The notes under the pieces were generated by a model that saw nothing but the letters and a program-made list of their open reading frames with translations, made no database searches and was not told the DNA's origin. From Alistipes sp. (GTDB lineage Bacteria > Bacteroidota > Bacteroidia > Bacteroidales > Rikenellaceae): DNA of 64,000 bases. Every line of letters starts with the position of its first letter. The stretch's first letter is position 1. The stretch spans positions 62,001-126,000 of the forward strand of contig JAHHQN010000004.1 of NCBI GenBank assembly GCA_020026375.1, written 5' to 3'. Positions 1-8,233 of this stretch are shown one piece after another. The position numbers and the translations under genes were made by a program.

Positions 1-1390
1 CTACCTCTCCCTGGCGCGTGCTTCGCGTTCGCTGTCGGGTGGTGAGAGCCAGCGTATCCGACTGGCCACGCAAATCGGTTCGAAGCTGGTCAACGTGTTG
101 TATATCCTCGATGAGCCGTCCATCGGTCTGCACCAACGTGACAACGAGCGTCTGATTCATTCGCTCGAGGAACTGCGCGATGCCGGTAACTCGGTCATTG
201 TGGTCGAACACGACGAGGAGATGATGCGTGCGGCGGATTTCATTGTCGATGTGGGGCCCAAGGCAGGTCGTCGCGGTGGTCAGATTGTAGCGGCCGGAAC
301 CTATGAGGAGATCCTCCGCAGCGGTACCATCACGGCGGACTATCTCACCGGACAACGCTGCATTGCCGTTCCCGAGACCTTGCGCGAGGGAACGGGCCGA
401 AGCATTATTCTGCGTGGAGCGCGCGGCAACAATCTCAAGGGCATCGATGTGGAGTTCCCGTTGGGAAAACTCATCTGTGTGACAGGCGTCAGTGGCTCGG
501 GCAAGTCGACGCTCATCAATGAGACACTGCGCCCCATCTTGTCGCGCATGCTCTACCGTTCCTACGACCAACCGCTGGAGTATGACACCATAGAGGGTGT
601 CGAGCATATCGACAAGCTGGTGGTGGTGGATCAGTCACCCATCGGCCGCTCGCCGCGAAGCAATCCGGCCACCTATTCCAATGTCTTTGCCGATATCCGC
701 AAGCTCTTCGAGATGACTCCCGATGCACAAATCCGCGGTTTCAAGGCCGGACGTTTCTCCTTCAATGTCAAGGGCGGCCGCTGCGAGGAGTGCCGCGGTG
801 CCGGTGTGCAGACCATCGAGATGAACTTCCTGCCCGATGTCTATGTGCGCTGCAAGGCCTGTGGCGGCAACCGCTACAATCGCGAAACGCTGGAGGTGAA
901 ATACAAGGGACGCTCGATTAACGATGTGCTGAACATGACGGTGAATATGGCGGTGGAGTTCTTCGAGAATATCCCCTCCATACATCAGAAACTGAAGGCC
1001 ATTCAGGATGTGGGTCTGGGTTACCTGACACTGGGACAGCCCTGCACCACGTTGTCGGGCGGTGAAAGCCAGCGCATCAAGCTCTCGTCGGAACTTTCGA
1101 AACGCGACACGGGAAGCACGCTCTATATCCTTGACGAACCGACGACGGGTCTCCATTTCGAGGATATCCGTCTGCTGCTCGACGTGTTGTACAAACTGGT
1201 CGACAGGGGCAATACGGTCATCGTCATTGAGCATAACCTCGATGTCATCAAGGTGGCCGACCACATCATCGATATCGGTCCCGAGGGCGGCATGGCGGGC
1301 GGTGAAGTGCTCGTTGCAGGAACCCCTCACGAGGTGGCTCAATGTGAAAGAAGCTATACGGGTCATTTCCTCAAGAAGATGGGACTCTGA
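1..1390 (+). CDS. uvrA: UvrABC excinuclease subunit A, 3' half (partial at window start)
   Basis: The damage-recognition ATPase of nucleotide excision repair; it forms a dimer, loads UvrB at lesions and acts on DNA in the cytoplasm. Only the C-terminal 463 residues are present, read from base 2. The first residues contain the first ABC signature ([18 protein letters not shown]) and Walker B ([11 protein letters not shown]). The second ATPase domain follows, with Walker [10 protein letters not shown] near base 485, a zinc module with CEEC and CKAC pairs around 780-890, the second signature [17 protein letters not shown] near 1045 and Walker [12 protein letters not shown] near 1125. The motif order is that of a normal UvrA, and the protein ends in-frame at a TGA just before a strong terminator. 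The 5' half lies outside the window. Identity is very secure. Confidence 0.98.
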   Translation, partial: YLSLARASRSLSGGESQRIRLATQIGSKLVNVLYILDEPSIGLHQRDNERLIHSLEELRDAGNSVIVVEHDEEMMRAADFIVDVGPKAGRRGGQIVAAGTYEEILRSGTITADYLTGQRCIAVPETLREGTGRSIILRGARGNNLKGIDVEFPLGKLICVTGVSGSGKSTLINETLRPILSRMLYRSYDQPLEYDTIEGVEHIDKLVVVDQSPIGRSPRSNPATYSNVFADIRKLFEMTPDAQIRGFKAGRFSFNVKGGRCEECRGAGVQTIEMNFLPDVYVRCKACGGNRYNRETLEVKYKGRSINDVLNMTVNMAVEFFENIPSIHQKLKAIQDVGLGYLTLGQPCTTLSGGESQRIKLSSELSKRDTGSTLYILDEPTTGLHFEDIRLLLDVLYKLVDRGNTVIVIEHNLDVIKVADHIIDIGPEGGMAGGEVLVAGTPHEVAQCERSYTGHFLKKMGL

Positions 1391-1405
1391 GGAGGAATGA
1401 ACGAC

Positions 1406-1443
1406 AAGAAGGGCGGAAAATCTGATTTTCCGCCCTTCTTTTT
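1406..1443 (+). terminator. Intrinsic terminator of uvrA
   Basis: A perfect 16-bp inverted repeat (1406-1421 with 1425-1440), a 3-nt loop and a run of T at 1439-1443. It starts 15 bp after the uvrA stop and separates it from the next plus-strand gene. Confidence 0.92.
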
Positions 1444-1531
1444 GCGTATGGATTTCGAGCCGCGACAGACGGTCGGTTTTTTAGGCATTGATTTTGCAGA
1501 GGAGAAGTAAAGTAACCAAAATCTATGTGCC

Positions 1532-2086
1532 ATGAAAAAAACAGTCCTATTTTGTGTCGCTTTCCTTTTGAGTGTCATCGCGGTATCGACGACGGTGACA
1601 GTGATTGGTCAGAAGAAGATCCTCTCGCCGAAGGAGGAGCGCAGAGAGGCGCGTGAGAAACGCCGTGCGGAACGTATCGCCAGCTTCGAACACTACATCG
1701 ATTCGCTGGTGCTGTCGCGCAACTTCGAGTTCAATCCCCAGACCATGCAGCGTCAGCCGGCCGGCCCCATGCGCCAAATTATGAATCCGGCCTTCAATGT
1801 CGACATCTGGAACGGTTCGGCGGATATCTGTCTGCCCTATGTCAATGGATATGTGCCGCCTTACTATGTCACGGTTATCAACTACACGATACCCGAGTTG
1901 AGCGGCTACACCACCGAACAGACCCACGAGGGTTGGATGGTTACCTTCTCCACCTCGCTCTTCTCGGCCGCCACCTATACGTTCACCTTCGAGATTTTCT
2001 CGCGAACGGGCGGTGCCAACCTCACCATCACCAATCCGTGGTACAGTCCCGTGGAGTATTTCGGTTCGATAACTGAAATCTATTAG
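1532..2086 (+). CDS. DUF4251-like secreted protein
   Basis: A 184-residue protein with an N-terminal signal peptide (about residues 1-26, lysines then a hydrophobic stretch VLFCVAFLLSVIAV). A short, very basic, helical segment follows (KEERREAREKRRAERI, about 33-48), then a predicted beta-rich domain with NGSADICLPYVNGY near residue 95. The layout of charged helix, a LVLSRNFEF-type strand, and a small barrel with a conserved aromatic end matches my memory of the DUF4251 family of Bacteroidota, whose function is unknown. It is probably periplasmic or surface-exposed. It stands alone between two terminators. I see no lipobox cysteine. The family assignment is from general resemblance only. Confidence 0.78.
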   Translation: MKKTVLFCVAFLLSVIAVSTTVTVIGQKKILSPKEERREAREKRRAERIASFEHYIDSLVLSRNFEFNPQTMQRQPAGPMRQIMNPAFNVDIWNGSADICLPYVNGYVPPYYVTVINYTIPELSGYTTEQTHEGWMVTFSTSLFSAATYTFTFEIFSRTGGANLTITNPWYSPVEYFGSITEIY

Positions 2087-2103
2087 CCGATTTCCTTACA
2101 AAT

Positions 2104-2141
2104 AAAAAGACGGATACTCTTTGTGAGTGTCCGTCTTTTTT
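2104..2141. terminator. Bidirectional terminator between the DUF4251-like gene and ispF
   Basis: Inverted repeat AAAAAGACGGATACTC / GAGTGTCCGTCTTTTT (2104-2119 and 2125-2140) with one G-T type mismatch. A-rich and T-rich flanks let it serve both convergent genes. Confidence 0.88.
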
Positions 2142-2173
2142 ATGAACGTGTCATTGACGTTGTCTGTAACACA

Positions 2174-2653
2174 TTATCCTTTGTAAATCAGGGCCACGGC
2201 CGAAACCGAGACACCTTCCTCGCGGCCCTCGAAGCCCAGTTTCTCGGTGGTGGTGGCCTTGACCGACACCGCGTCCTTGTCGATACCCATCGTCGCGGCC
2301 AGCACCTCGCGCATGGTGTCGATGTGGGGACGCAGTTTGGGACGTTGCGCACGAATGGTGCAGTCTACATTGCCGATGCTGTATCCGTGGTCGGCGAGCA
2401 GCGAGCAGGTGCGTCGCAGGAGAATTTTGGAGTCCATATTCTCGAACTCCGAAGCCGTGTCGGGGAAGTGGAGGCCGATGTCGCCCAGAGCGGCCGCACC
2501 GAGCAGTGCGTCGCAGATGGCGTGAATGGCAACATCGCCGTCGGAGTGGGCCACAAAACCCTTCGAATGCTCAATCTCCACACCGCCCAATACAAAACGC
2601 AGCCCCTCCTTCAGGGCGTGTACGTCATATCCGTGTCCTATTCTGAAATTCAT
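2174..2653 (-). CDS. ispF: 2-C-methyl-D-erythritol 2,4-cyclodiphosphate synthase
   Basis: IspF closes CDP-ME 2-phosphate into the cyclodiphosphate in the MEP isoprenoid pathway; it is a cytoplasmic homotrimer with an active-site metal. The 159 residues match the usual length. The N terminus RIGHGYDVHAL carries metal ligands D10 and H12, with H44 in the conserved SDGDVAIHAICDALLGA segment. The C-terminal TTTEKLGFEGREEGVSVSA block is the IspF hallmark. It is convergent with the preceding gene and divergent from pepD, with only 78 bp between the two start codons, so their promoters share that space. The pathway supplies prenyl units, including the side chain of the menaquinone made by the men operon further along. 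Confidence 0.98.
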   Translation of the reverse strand: MNFRIGHGYDVHALKEGLRFVLGGVEIEHSKGFVAHSDGDVAIHAICDALLGAAALGDIGLHFPDTASEFENMDSKILLRRTCSLLADHGYSIGNVDCTIRAQRPKLRPHIDTMREVLAATMGIDKDAVSVKATTTEKLGFEGREEGVSVSAVALIYKG

Positions 2654-2679
2654 GATGAGTGTTGGTGTTGTTTTATTTT

Positions 2680-2711
2680 TTTGTCAAAGTTATGAATTTT
2701 TATTACATTTG
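2680..2711 (+). promoter_or_regulatory. Bacteroidota-type promoter of pepD
   Basis: A -33 element TTTG at 2680-2683 and a -7 element TACATTTG at 2704-2711, 20 bp apart. This fits the known TTTG/TAnnTTTG consensus and lies 20 bp before the pepD ATG. Confidence 0.85.
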
Positions 2712-2731
2712 CGAATAAACAATTTCAAATT

Positions 2732-4183
2732 ATGTCAGAAATAACCTCTTTGAAACCGCGCCTGATATGGGAGCAGTTTGATGCAATTACCAAAGTTCCG
2801 CGTCCTTCGAAGAAGGAAGGCAAAATCATTGAGTATCTGGTGGCTTTTGCCCGTGAACACCATATAGAATATCAGAAAGACGCCATCGGCAATGTCGTGA
2901 TGCGTAAACCGGCCACCGCAGGCTATGAGAATCGTCCTGCCGTGATTCTTCAGGCACACATGGATATGGTGTGCGAGAAGAATTCCGATGTGGAGTTCGA
3001 CTTCGAGAACGATCCTATCCGTACCCGTATCGACGGAGAGTGGGTGAAGGCCGAGGGTACCACACTGGGTGCCGACTGCGGTATCGGTATGGCTGCCGGT
3101 CTGGCGGTCCTCCTGGACGAGGAGGCCGTACACGGACCTCTGGAGGTGCTCTTCACCGTTGACGAGGAGACCGGTCTTACGGGTGCTTTCGAGCTGGGCG
3201 AGGACATGTTGCACGGCAAGTACCTCATCAACCTCGACTCGGAGGACGAAGGCGAGCTGTTCATCGGTTGTGCCGGAGGTATCGACACCGTAGCCACCTT
3301 CCATTACACGATGGAGGCCGCACCCAAGAACTACAGTTTCTTCCGTGTCGATGTGTCGGATCTCATGGGCGGTCACTCCGGCGACGATATCGATAAGGGT
3401 CGTGTCAATTCCAACAAGACGGTGGCCCGTCTGCTGTGGGACGGTCTTCACGCCTATGACCTCCGCTTGAGCTACTTCTCGGGCGGTAATCTCCGCAATG
3501 CCATTCCGCGTGAGGCGTATGCCGTGTTCGGTATCCCCACCAAGTTTGTCGACGAGTTCAAGAAACGCTACGAAATGTTTGCCGCCGACTTGAAGAACGA
3601 GTTCCACTTCCGCGAGCCTAACTTCAAGATGACGCTCAACGAGATGCCTCAGGTCGACGAGGTGCTGGACGACAAGACCCAGCGCGCGTTGATTAACGCC
3701 ATTGTCGGTGTTCCCAACGGTGTGGTCGCCATGTCGTTTGCCGTTCCCGGTCTGGTGGAGACATCGACCAATCTGGCTTCGGTGAAGTTCGAGGAGGGTA
3801 ACCGTATCGTGGTAACCTCGTCGCAGCGTTCGTCGGTCGAGAGTGCCAAGACCTATGTGATGCAGATGGTTGAGTCGGTATTCACACTGGCAGGTGCCGA
3901 TGTGGTGCATTCCGACGGCTATCCCGGCTGGACACCCAACCCCGAATCGCGACTTCTGGAGATTACCGCGGAGAGCTACCGCCGTCTGTTCAATACCGAG
4001 CCTAAGGTGAGAGCCATTCACGCAGGTTTGGAGTGCGGACTCTTCCTGGAGAAATATCCCGATTTGGAGATGGTGTCATTCGGCCCCACACTCCGCGGTG
4101 TTCACTCGCCCGACGAGCGTCTGGAGATTGCCACCGTTCCCAAGTTCTGGGATCTGCTCCTCGACACACTCAAGAATTTGTAG
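2732..4183 (+). CDS. pepD: Aminoacyl-histidine dipeptidase (M20 metallopeptidase, PepD-like)
   Basis: A cytoplasmic M20 dipeptidase that hydrolyses Xaa-His and other dipeptides with a two-zinc centre. The 483-residue length is typical of PepD. Visible ligands are H76 and D78 in LQAHMDMV, D115 in TLGADCGIG (bridging), the catalytic pair E145-E146 in TVDEETGL, and D169 in LINLDSEDEG. A C-terminal His sits in the GVHSPDE segment. The lid or dimerisation domain lies between, around the MGGHSGDDI sequence. The start ATG at 2732 fits the promoter immediately upstream. The gene is monocistronic, ending at a hairpin terminator. Substrate range cannot be read from sequence. Confidence 0.95.
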   Translation: MSEITSLKPRLIWEQFDAITKVPRPSKKEGKIIEYLVAFAREHHIEYQKDAIGNVVMRKPATAGYENRPAVILQAHMDMVCEKNSDVEFDFENDPIRTRIDGEWVKAEGTTLGADCGIGMAAGLAVLLDEEAVHGPLEVLFTVDEETGLTGAFELGEDMLHGKYLINLDSEDEGELFIGCAGGIDTVATFHYTMEAAPKNYSFFRVDVSDLMGGHSGDDIDKGRVNSNKTVARLLWDGLHAYDLRLSYFSGGNLRNAIPREAYAVFGIPTKFVDEFKKRYEMFAADLKNEFHFREPNFKMTLNEMPQVDEVLDDKTQRALINAIVGVPNGVVAMSFAVPGLVETSTNLASVKFEEGNRIVVTSSQRSSVESAKTYVMQMVESVFTLAGADVVHSDGYPGWTPNPESRLLEITAESYRRLFNTEPKVRAIHAGLECGLFLEKYPDLEMVSFGPTLRGVHSPDERLEIATVPKFWDLLLDTLKNL

Positions 4184-4221
4184 TGACACATGGGGGGGGG
4201 AGAATCCTCCCTTTTGATACG

Positions 4222-4255
4222 GACCGACAACTGTGAAAGGTTGTCGGTCTTTTTT
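4222..4255 (+). terminator. Intrinsic terminator of pepD
   Basis: GACCGACAA (4222-4230) pairs with TTGTCGGTC (4241-4249) and is followed by six T. A second, shorter hairpin (GGGAG/CTCCC) lies just upstream next to a run of nine G at 4192-4200. Confidence 0.88.
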
Positions 4256-4375
4256 GTAGGACGCGGAGCGAGGAATCTGCTGCTTGAATGGACCAGAACG
4301 GCATAAATTGTAGTATGCGAGGGCTTTGAGGGGATAATATCGGTCTTTACGGCGGATTAATTCGTCTGAAATGAT

Positions 4376-4383
4376 TATATTTG
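4376..4383 (+). promoter_or_regulatory. -7 promoter element of the outer membrane protein gene
   Basis: TATATTTG matches the Bacteroidota -7 element, 27 bp before the ATG at 4411. No convincing -33 TTTG lies at the usual distance. A seven-codon reading frame (4391-4414) begins 7 bp after this element and its stop overlaps the ATG of the next gene. Confidence 0.6.
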
Positions 4384-4410
4384 TAAGCGTATGAACCATC
4401 GGTCGCGCCT

Positions 4411-6828
4411 ATGAAGAATCTGTTTACCCTGCTCGTGTTGTTGTTGGCCTGCGAGGTCTCGGCACAAACCTATGATGACGAATATCGTCCGTATGATTAC
4501 CCCGAGGAGGAGCTTCCGATGATTGAGACCGACTCGGCACTGTTCTACCGTGCCATTCAGAACTCCGATGATGAATATGCGCGGCTCTCGCTGTTCAACC
4601 TTCCCGATGTGGCGATTCGCCGCAGAGGATTCTCCTACGAAGATGAATATTCCGTGCTGAACGGCATGCGGCTCGACTACCGATATACGGGTATCCTGCG
4701 CCGTATGGGTGCCGAGGAACTGGCGGTTACGGGCAGCTCGTCACTGGGCGATGTGGCTGCGGGATTGGGCAGTATCCGCCGCTGGAGGTTCACCGATGCC
4801 CTGCCTTTGCAGATGTACCGCGGTTCGGTCAATTTCTCGGGACGCAATTATCTGGCGGGTGCGAACTTCTCGCTGCAACGCGAAATCGGCAGGACGATGA
4901 ACTGTGCCTTTGCCGTAGATGCACGTACCGGCCGCGACTTGTATGTCGACGGAGTGTTCTCCAACACCGTGACAATGGGTTTCAGACTGAAGAAGTCGCT
5001 TTCCGACAGACACTCCCTGTCGGTATTGTGCATCGTGCCGCCGATGTTGAAGGGTACTCGGCTGGCATCGGTGGAGGAGACCTTTGCGCTGACGGGCGAC
5101 TGTCTCTACAATCCGGCGTGGGGTTTTCAGAACGGCAAGGTGCGCAATTCGAGGGTGCGCCGCGAGTTTGTGCCGTTGGTGATGGGCGGTTACAGCGTTG
5201 CGATTACTGATGCCACACACCTCGATGTGACATTGGGCGGTGAGTTCGGTGTGCGGAAATACAGCATGCTGGGGTGGTATGATGCGCGCACACCCATGCC
5301 CGACAATTACAGATACCTGCCGTCGTTCGGACGCGAACTGGAGGTCGAGCAGGCCTGGTTGCAGGGCGATGCGCGCTACACCCAGATTGACTGGGACGAG
5401 ATGATACACCAAAACCGCATGGCGCAGGGACATGCCGTCTATGCGCTGGAGGACAAGGTCGAAAGACTGACCCACCTCCATGTCGGAGCCGACTTTTCGT
5501 CGCGTATCGACAACCGTCTGACGCTGACCTACGGCGTAAGATACAGGTTGCACACCTCGCGCAACTACAAGAACATGCGTGACCTTCTGGGGGCGGACCA
5601 CATCATCGACATCGACCAGTTTCTCATCGACGACGCCACCTACTCCTCGAAACTGGAAAACGATCTCCGCCATCCGCAGCGCAAAATCCGCGAGGGCGAC
5701 CGCTTCGGCTATGACTATTGCCTGCAGCAGAGCGGCGTGTCTGCCTATTTGGGGGCTGCATACCGTTCCAACCGCTTGAGGGCCGATGTGTCGGCACTGC
5801 TGGGAAGCGACGCGATATTGCGTAGAGGATACATGGAGAAGGAACTTTTCCCCGGAAGGGGGTCGTGGGGACGCTCGCGCAAGATGCACTTCATGCCCTA
5901 CACGGTGAAGGCGGCCGTGGGCTGGGCCTTCTCGCCCCGAAGCTATATCGAAATCTGCGGTGCGGCCGGTCTTCGCACGCCACAACCTGAACAGTTGTTC
6001 GTACAACCGCTCTACAACCACCGCACGGTGGAGCGACCCGTCGGCGAGCGTTTCTATGCGGCTGAAGTCAATTATAAATATGTGGGGCGCGTGGCCGACA
6101 TCAGATTGACGGCCTATGCCGCGGCTCGCTACGACGGAATGGAGACCCGTCGGTATTTCGACGACTTGTCGTCGCAGTATTGCGACCTGACGGTCCGCGA
6201 CCTTGCCCGTTCGTCGTTGGGTGTGGAGGCTGCCGCCCACCTCTATCTGTCGTATCGCTGGCATCTCGATGTGACGCTGGCCGGTTGTTTGAGCGATTTT
6301 CTCCACGACCCGACGCTGACCGTCATCTCCGATGTCGACAATACGGTCATCGACCGTCAGGCCGTGAGCCATCTGGGTGATTGCCGTCCCGGTGATGTGC
6401 CGCAACTGGCCGCCTCGGCCGAGTTGAGCCATTTCGCCCGTCACGGTTGGGGATTCCGCCTGTCGGCCGGTTATGTGTCGGGACGTTATGTCGAACCGTC
6501 GCTGGTGCGCCGTACCGACCGTGTCGCTCGCGAGTGCAGCGATTCGCCGGAGTTGCTGGAGGCTTTCATGGGGCAGGAGCGGTTCGATGATGTGTTCTCG
6601 TCGAGGGTGTCGGTCTTCAAGAGTTTCTATTTCCACCGCTCGCGGATGACGGCCTACGTCATGCTCAGCAATCTGCCGGGCAGCAAGGATACGGTCTACC
6701 GTGGTTTCGAGTCGATGCGTGTGCAGCGGCTGCGTGCCGGCAATCTCAATCTGTGGCGGCCGCAGGCTTCGAGATACACCTATTCCTATCCGCGGACGAT
6801 ATATCTGTCGGTCTCCTATCAGTTTTGA
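4411..6828 (+). CDS. TonB-dependent receptor-like outer membrane beta-barrel protein
   Basis: An 805-residue outer membrane protein. The N terminus (MKNLFTLLVLLLACEVSA) is a signal peptide, probably cleaved before QTYDDE. About residues 60-170 resemble a plug domain: VAIRRRGFSYEDEYSVLNG recalls the IRGF...NG signature of TonB receptors. The remainder alternates aromatic and polar residues as in transmembrane beta strands and ends in YLSVSYQF, a C-terminal aromatic signal typical of barrels. I see no N-terminal carboxypeptidase-like domain, no SusD partner and no clear TonB box, so it is not a standard SusC. The substrate is unknown. It is transcribed alone. An alternative is a receptor-shaped protein of Bacteroidota without known transport activity. 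Confidence 0.8.
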   Translation: MKNLFTLLVLLLACEVSAQTYDDEYRPYDYPEEELPMIETDSALFYRAIQNSDDEYARLSLFNLPDVAIRRRGFSYEDEYSVLNGMRLDYRYTGILRRMGAEELAVTGSSSLGDVAAGLGSIRRWRFTDALPLQMYRGSVNFSGRNYLAGANFSLQREIGRTMNCAFAVDARTGRDLYVDGVFSNTVTMGFRLKKSLSDRHSLSVLCIVPPMLKGTRLASVEETFALTGDCLYNPAWGFQNGKVRNSRVRREFVPLVMGGYSVAITDATHLDVTLGGEFGVRKYSMLGWYDARTPMPDNYRYLPSFGRELEVEQAWLQGDARYTQIDWDEMIHQNRMAQGHAVYALEDKVERLTHLHVGADFSSRIDNRLTLTYGVRYRLHTSRNYKNMRDLLGADHIIDIDQFLIDDATYSSKLENDLRHPQRKIREGDRFGYDYCLQQSGVSAYLGAAYRSNRLRADVSALLGSDAILRRGYMEKELFPGRGSWGRSRKMHFMPYTVKAAVGWAFSPRSYIEICGAAGLRTPQPEQLFVQPLYNHRTVERPVGERFYAAEVNYKYVGRVADIRLTAYAAARYDGMETRRYFDDLSSQYCDLTVRDLARSSLGVEAAAHLYLSYRWHLDVTLAGCLSDFLHDPTLTVISDVDNTVIDRQAVSHLGDCRPGDVPQLAASAELSHFARHGWGFRLSAGYVSGRYVEPSLVRRTDRVARECSDSPELLEAFMGQERFDDVFSSRVSVFKSFYFHRSRMTAYVMLSNLPGSKDTVYRGFESMRVQRLRAGNLNLWRPQASRYTYSYPRTIYLSVSYQF

Positions 6829-6893
6829 GAAGAGGGGTTGCACATTTGTGGTTTTGCAGAATTTCCCGTTGCGTTGGCCTTTTGCCCCTCCGA

Positions 6894-6925
6894 TTTGTCA
6901 GATGGGCGACAACTGCTTATCTTTG
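6894..6925 (+). promoter_or_regulatory. Promoter of the TSCPD protein gene
   Basis: -33 TTTG at 6894-6897 and -7 TATCTTTG at 6918-6925, exactly 20 bp apart; 29 bp separate the -7 element from the ATG at 6955. Confidence 0.85.
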
Positions 6926-6954
6926 CACCGCAATAACAATCTCACACAAATATT

Positions 6955-7203
6955 ATGATTCAGAAAATTAGTCACACATGTGTCGGTACATGTTCACGCC
7001 AGATTGATGTCGAAGTGGAAGACGGCGTAATCCTCAATGTCGCCTTTACGGGTGGCTGCCACGGTAATACACAGGGTATCTCGGCACTGACTCGCGGCAT
7101 GAAGGTCGATGAGGTCATTGCCCGCATGGAGGGTATCAACTGCCGCAACAAGGGAACATCGTGTCCCGACCAGCTGGCACAGGCCTTGAAGAAGACGAAA
7201 TAA
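6955..7203 (+). CDS. TSCPD domain protein (TIGR03905-like)
   Basis: An 82-residue protein that ends with the defining TSCPDQLAQAL motif and has two earlier cysteine-containing segments (HTCVGTCSRQI and GGCHGNTQGI). The TSCPD domain is found alone in small proteins and at the C terminus of some B12-dependent ribonucleotide reductases, where cysteines may bind metal or act in thiol chemistry; no specific activity is established for the small form. It has its own strong promoter and a 17-bp terminator, so it is expressed independently. Length and motif order match the stand-alone family as I remember it. Confidence 0.9.
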   Translation: MIQKISHTCVGTCSRQIDVEVEDGVILNVAFTGGCHGNTQGISALTRGMKVDEVIARMEGINCRNKGTSCPDQLAQALKKTK

Positions 7204-7222
7204 GATGCTGTCAGCACAAAGA

Positions 7223-7262
7223 AAGCGAGGAGCCGGACATTGGTGTCCGGCTCCTCGCTTTT
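7223..7262. terminator. Terminator between the TSCPD and EFR1 genes
   Basis: A perfect 17-bp inverted repeat (7223-7239 and 7244-7260) with a 4-nt loop and a short T run. It lies between convergent genes and can act in both directions. Confidence 0.88.
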
Positions 7263-7283
7263 GGGAGGGAGGTGTGTGGTGGA

Positions 7284-8120
7284 TTATCTGTCGGGCAGGG
7301 TGACAGGTTCTTTCCGCAGACCGAAGTTTTCAGACAAAGCCTTGGAGAAAGGGGTGTGGAACTGACGCGCTCCCGTGCGGCAAATCTTCACACATGCGCA
7401 GCAGCGTATGCAGCGCGTGGGGTCGGTCTTCATGACATCGTCGGGATCGATGGCCTGCGTGGGACAGACTCCTACACATGCACCGCAGCCGGCGCACATC
7501 TCTTCGTCGGTGTGGGGGAGCAGTACCACGGGCTGCTCGGCCTGACGGCGGCGGTACTCCATGATGAAACCGACAAACCGCTGCATGGACGCTTCCGGGG
7601 AGGGAGTGTCCTTCAACCGGGAGACATCAATGGGTGTGAGGTCGTCGCGTGTGAGCTTTGCGGCAATGGCACGGCCGAATTCCTCTGCGCGGGCGATGTC
7701 CTGCTCGTCGGGACGGTCGACGGCTATCGGGAACTCCTCGCAACTGTAAGAGTGTTCGCCGACAAAGGCACCTGCGGCGATGGGGGTGAAACCACGCTGC
7801 GAGACAAACTCCGACAACTCGTTGAGCGTGTTTTCAAAGGCACGGTTGCCATAGACGGCCACCAGTATGGCTGGGGTGTTGTCGCCCTTCAGCCCTTCGA
7901 GACGCTGCAGGACGATGGGCGGAACATGACCTCCGTAGACAGGTACGGCAAAGAGAGCGGCCTGATGGTGTCCCAGGTCGAGTTGCGGGGTTTGGGTGTG
8001 GGTCAGGTCGTGGAGGCGTACCTCTTCCTCGCGGACCATGCCGCGGCTGACGGCCAGCGCTATTTTCCGAGAGGTGCCTGTGGGGGAGAAACAAATGGTG
8101 TGTAATGATTCTATTGTCAT
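7284..8120 (-). CDS. EFR1-type flavodoxin-ferredoxin protein
   Basis: A 278-residue redox protein. The N-terminal half is flavodoxin-like: ICFSPTGTSRKIA near residue 10 is the phosphate-binding loop for FMN, and LFAVPVYGGHVPP follows as the second flavin loop. The C-terminal part has two bacterial [4Fe-4S] clusters, CAGCGACVGVCPTQAI and CIRCCACVKICRTGA. This order (flavodoxin, then 2x4Fe-4S) is that of the EFR1 family; partners and substrates are not known. I chose the ATG at 8120 because it directly precedes the flavodoxin strand; an in-frame start at 8177 would add 19 polar, unstructured residues. The gene is divergent from the cysteine desulfidase-like gene. Confidence 0.88.
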   Translation of the reverse strand: MTIESLHTICFSPTGTSRKIALAVSRGMVREEEVRLHDLTHTQTPQLDLGHHQAALFAVPVYGGHVPPIVLQRLEGLKGDNTPAILVAVYGNRAFENTLNELSEFVSQRGFTPIAAGAFVGEHSYSCEEFPIAVDRPDEQDIARAEEFGRAIAAKLTRDDLTPIDVSRLKDTPSPEASMQRFVGFIMEYRRRQAEQPVVLLPHTDEEMCAGCGACVGVCPTQAIDPDDVMKTDPTRCIRCCACVKICRTGARQFHTPFSKALSENFGLRKEPVTLPDR

Positions 8121-8169
8121 GGTATTGTTGTTTGTTGTGTGGCGTAAAGATACTGAAATGTGGTCGGAA

Positions 8170-8202
8170 TTGTTCATAAACTCGAAAAAAACATTATCTT
8201 TG
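8170..8202 (+). promoter_or_regulatory. Promoter of the cysteine desulfidase-like gene
   Basis: -7 TATCTTTG at 8195-8202 with a TTG at 8170-8172 as a weak -33 element; 31 bp separate the -7 element from the ATG at 8234. Confidence 0.65.
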
Positions 8203-8233
8203 TGAAAAATATATCAATTAAAAAGATTAAGTC

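Noticed and set aside
2735..4021. Antisense frame (428 residues) opposite pepD
   Set aside because: pepD has full catalytic ligands, a promoter and a terminator; the antisense translation shows no known fold.
4741..6843. Long antisense reading frame (700 residues) on the minus strand opposite the outer membrane protein
   Set aside because: It is a shadow of the real plus-strand gene: the sequence is full of unusual H/Q/R runs, no family motif is present, and GC-rich codon positions keep the opposite frame open.
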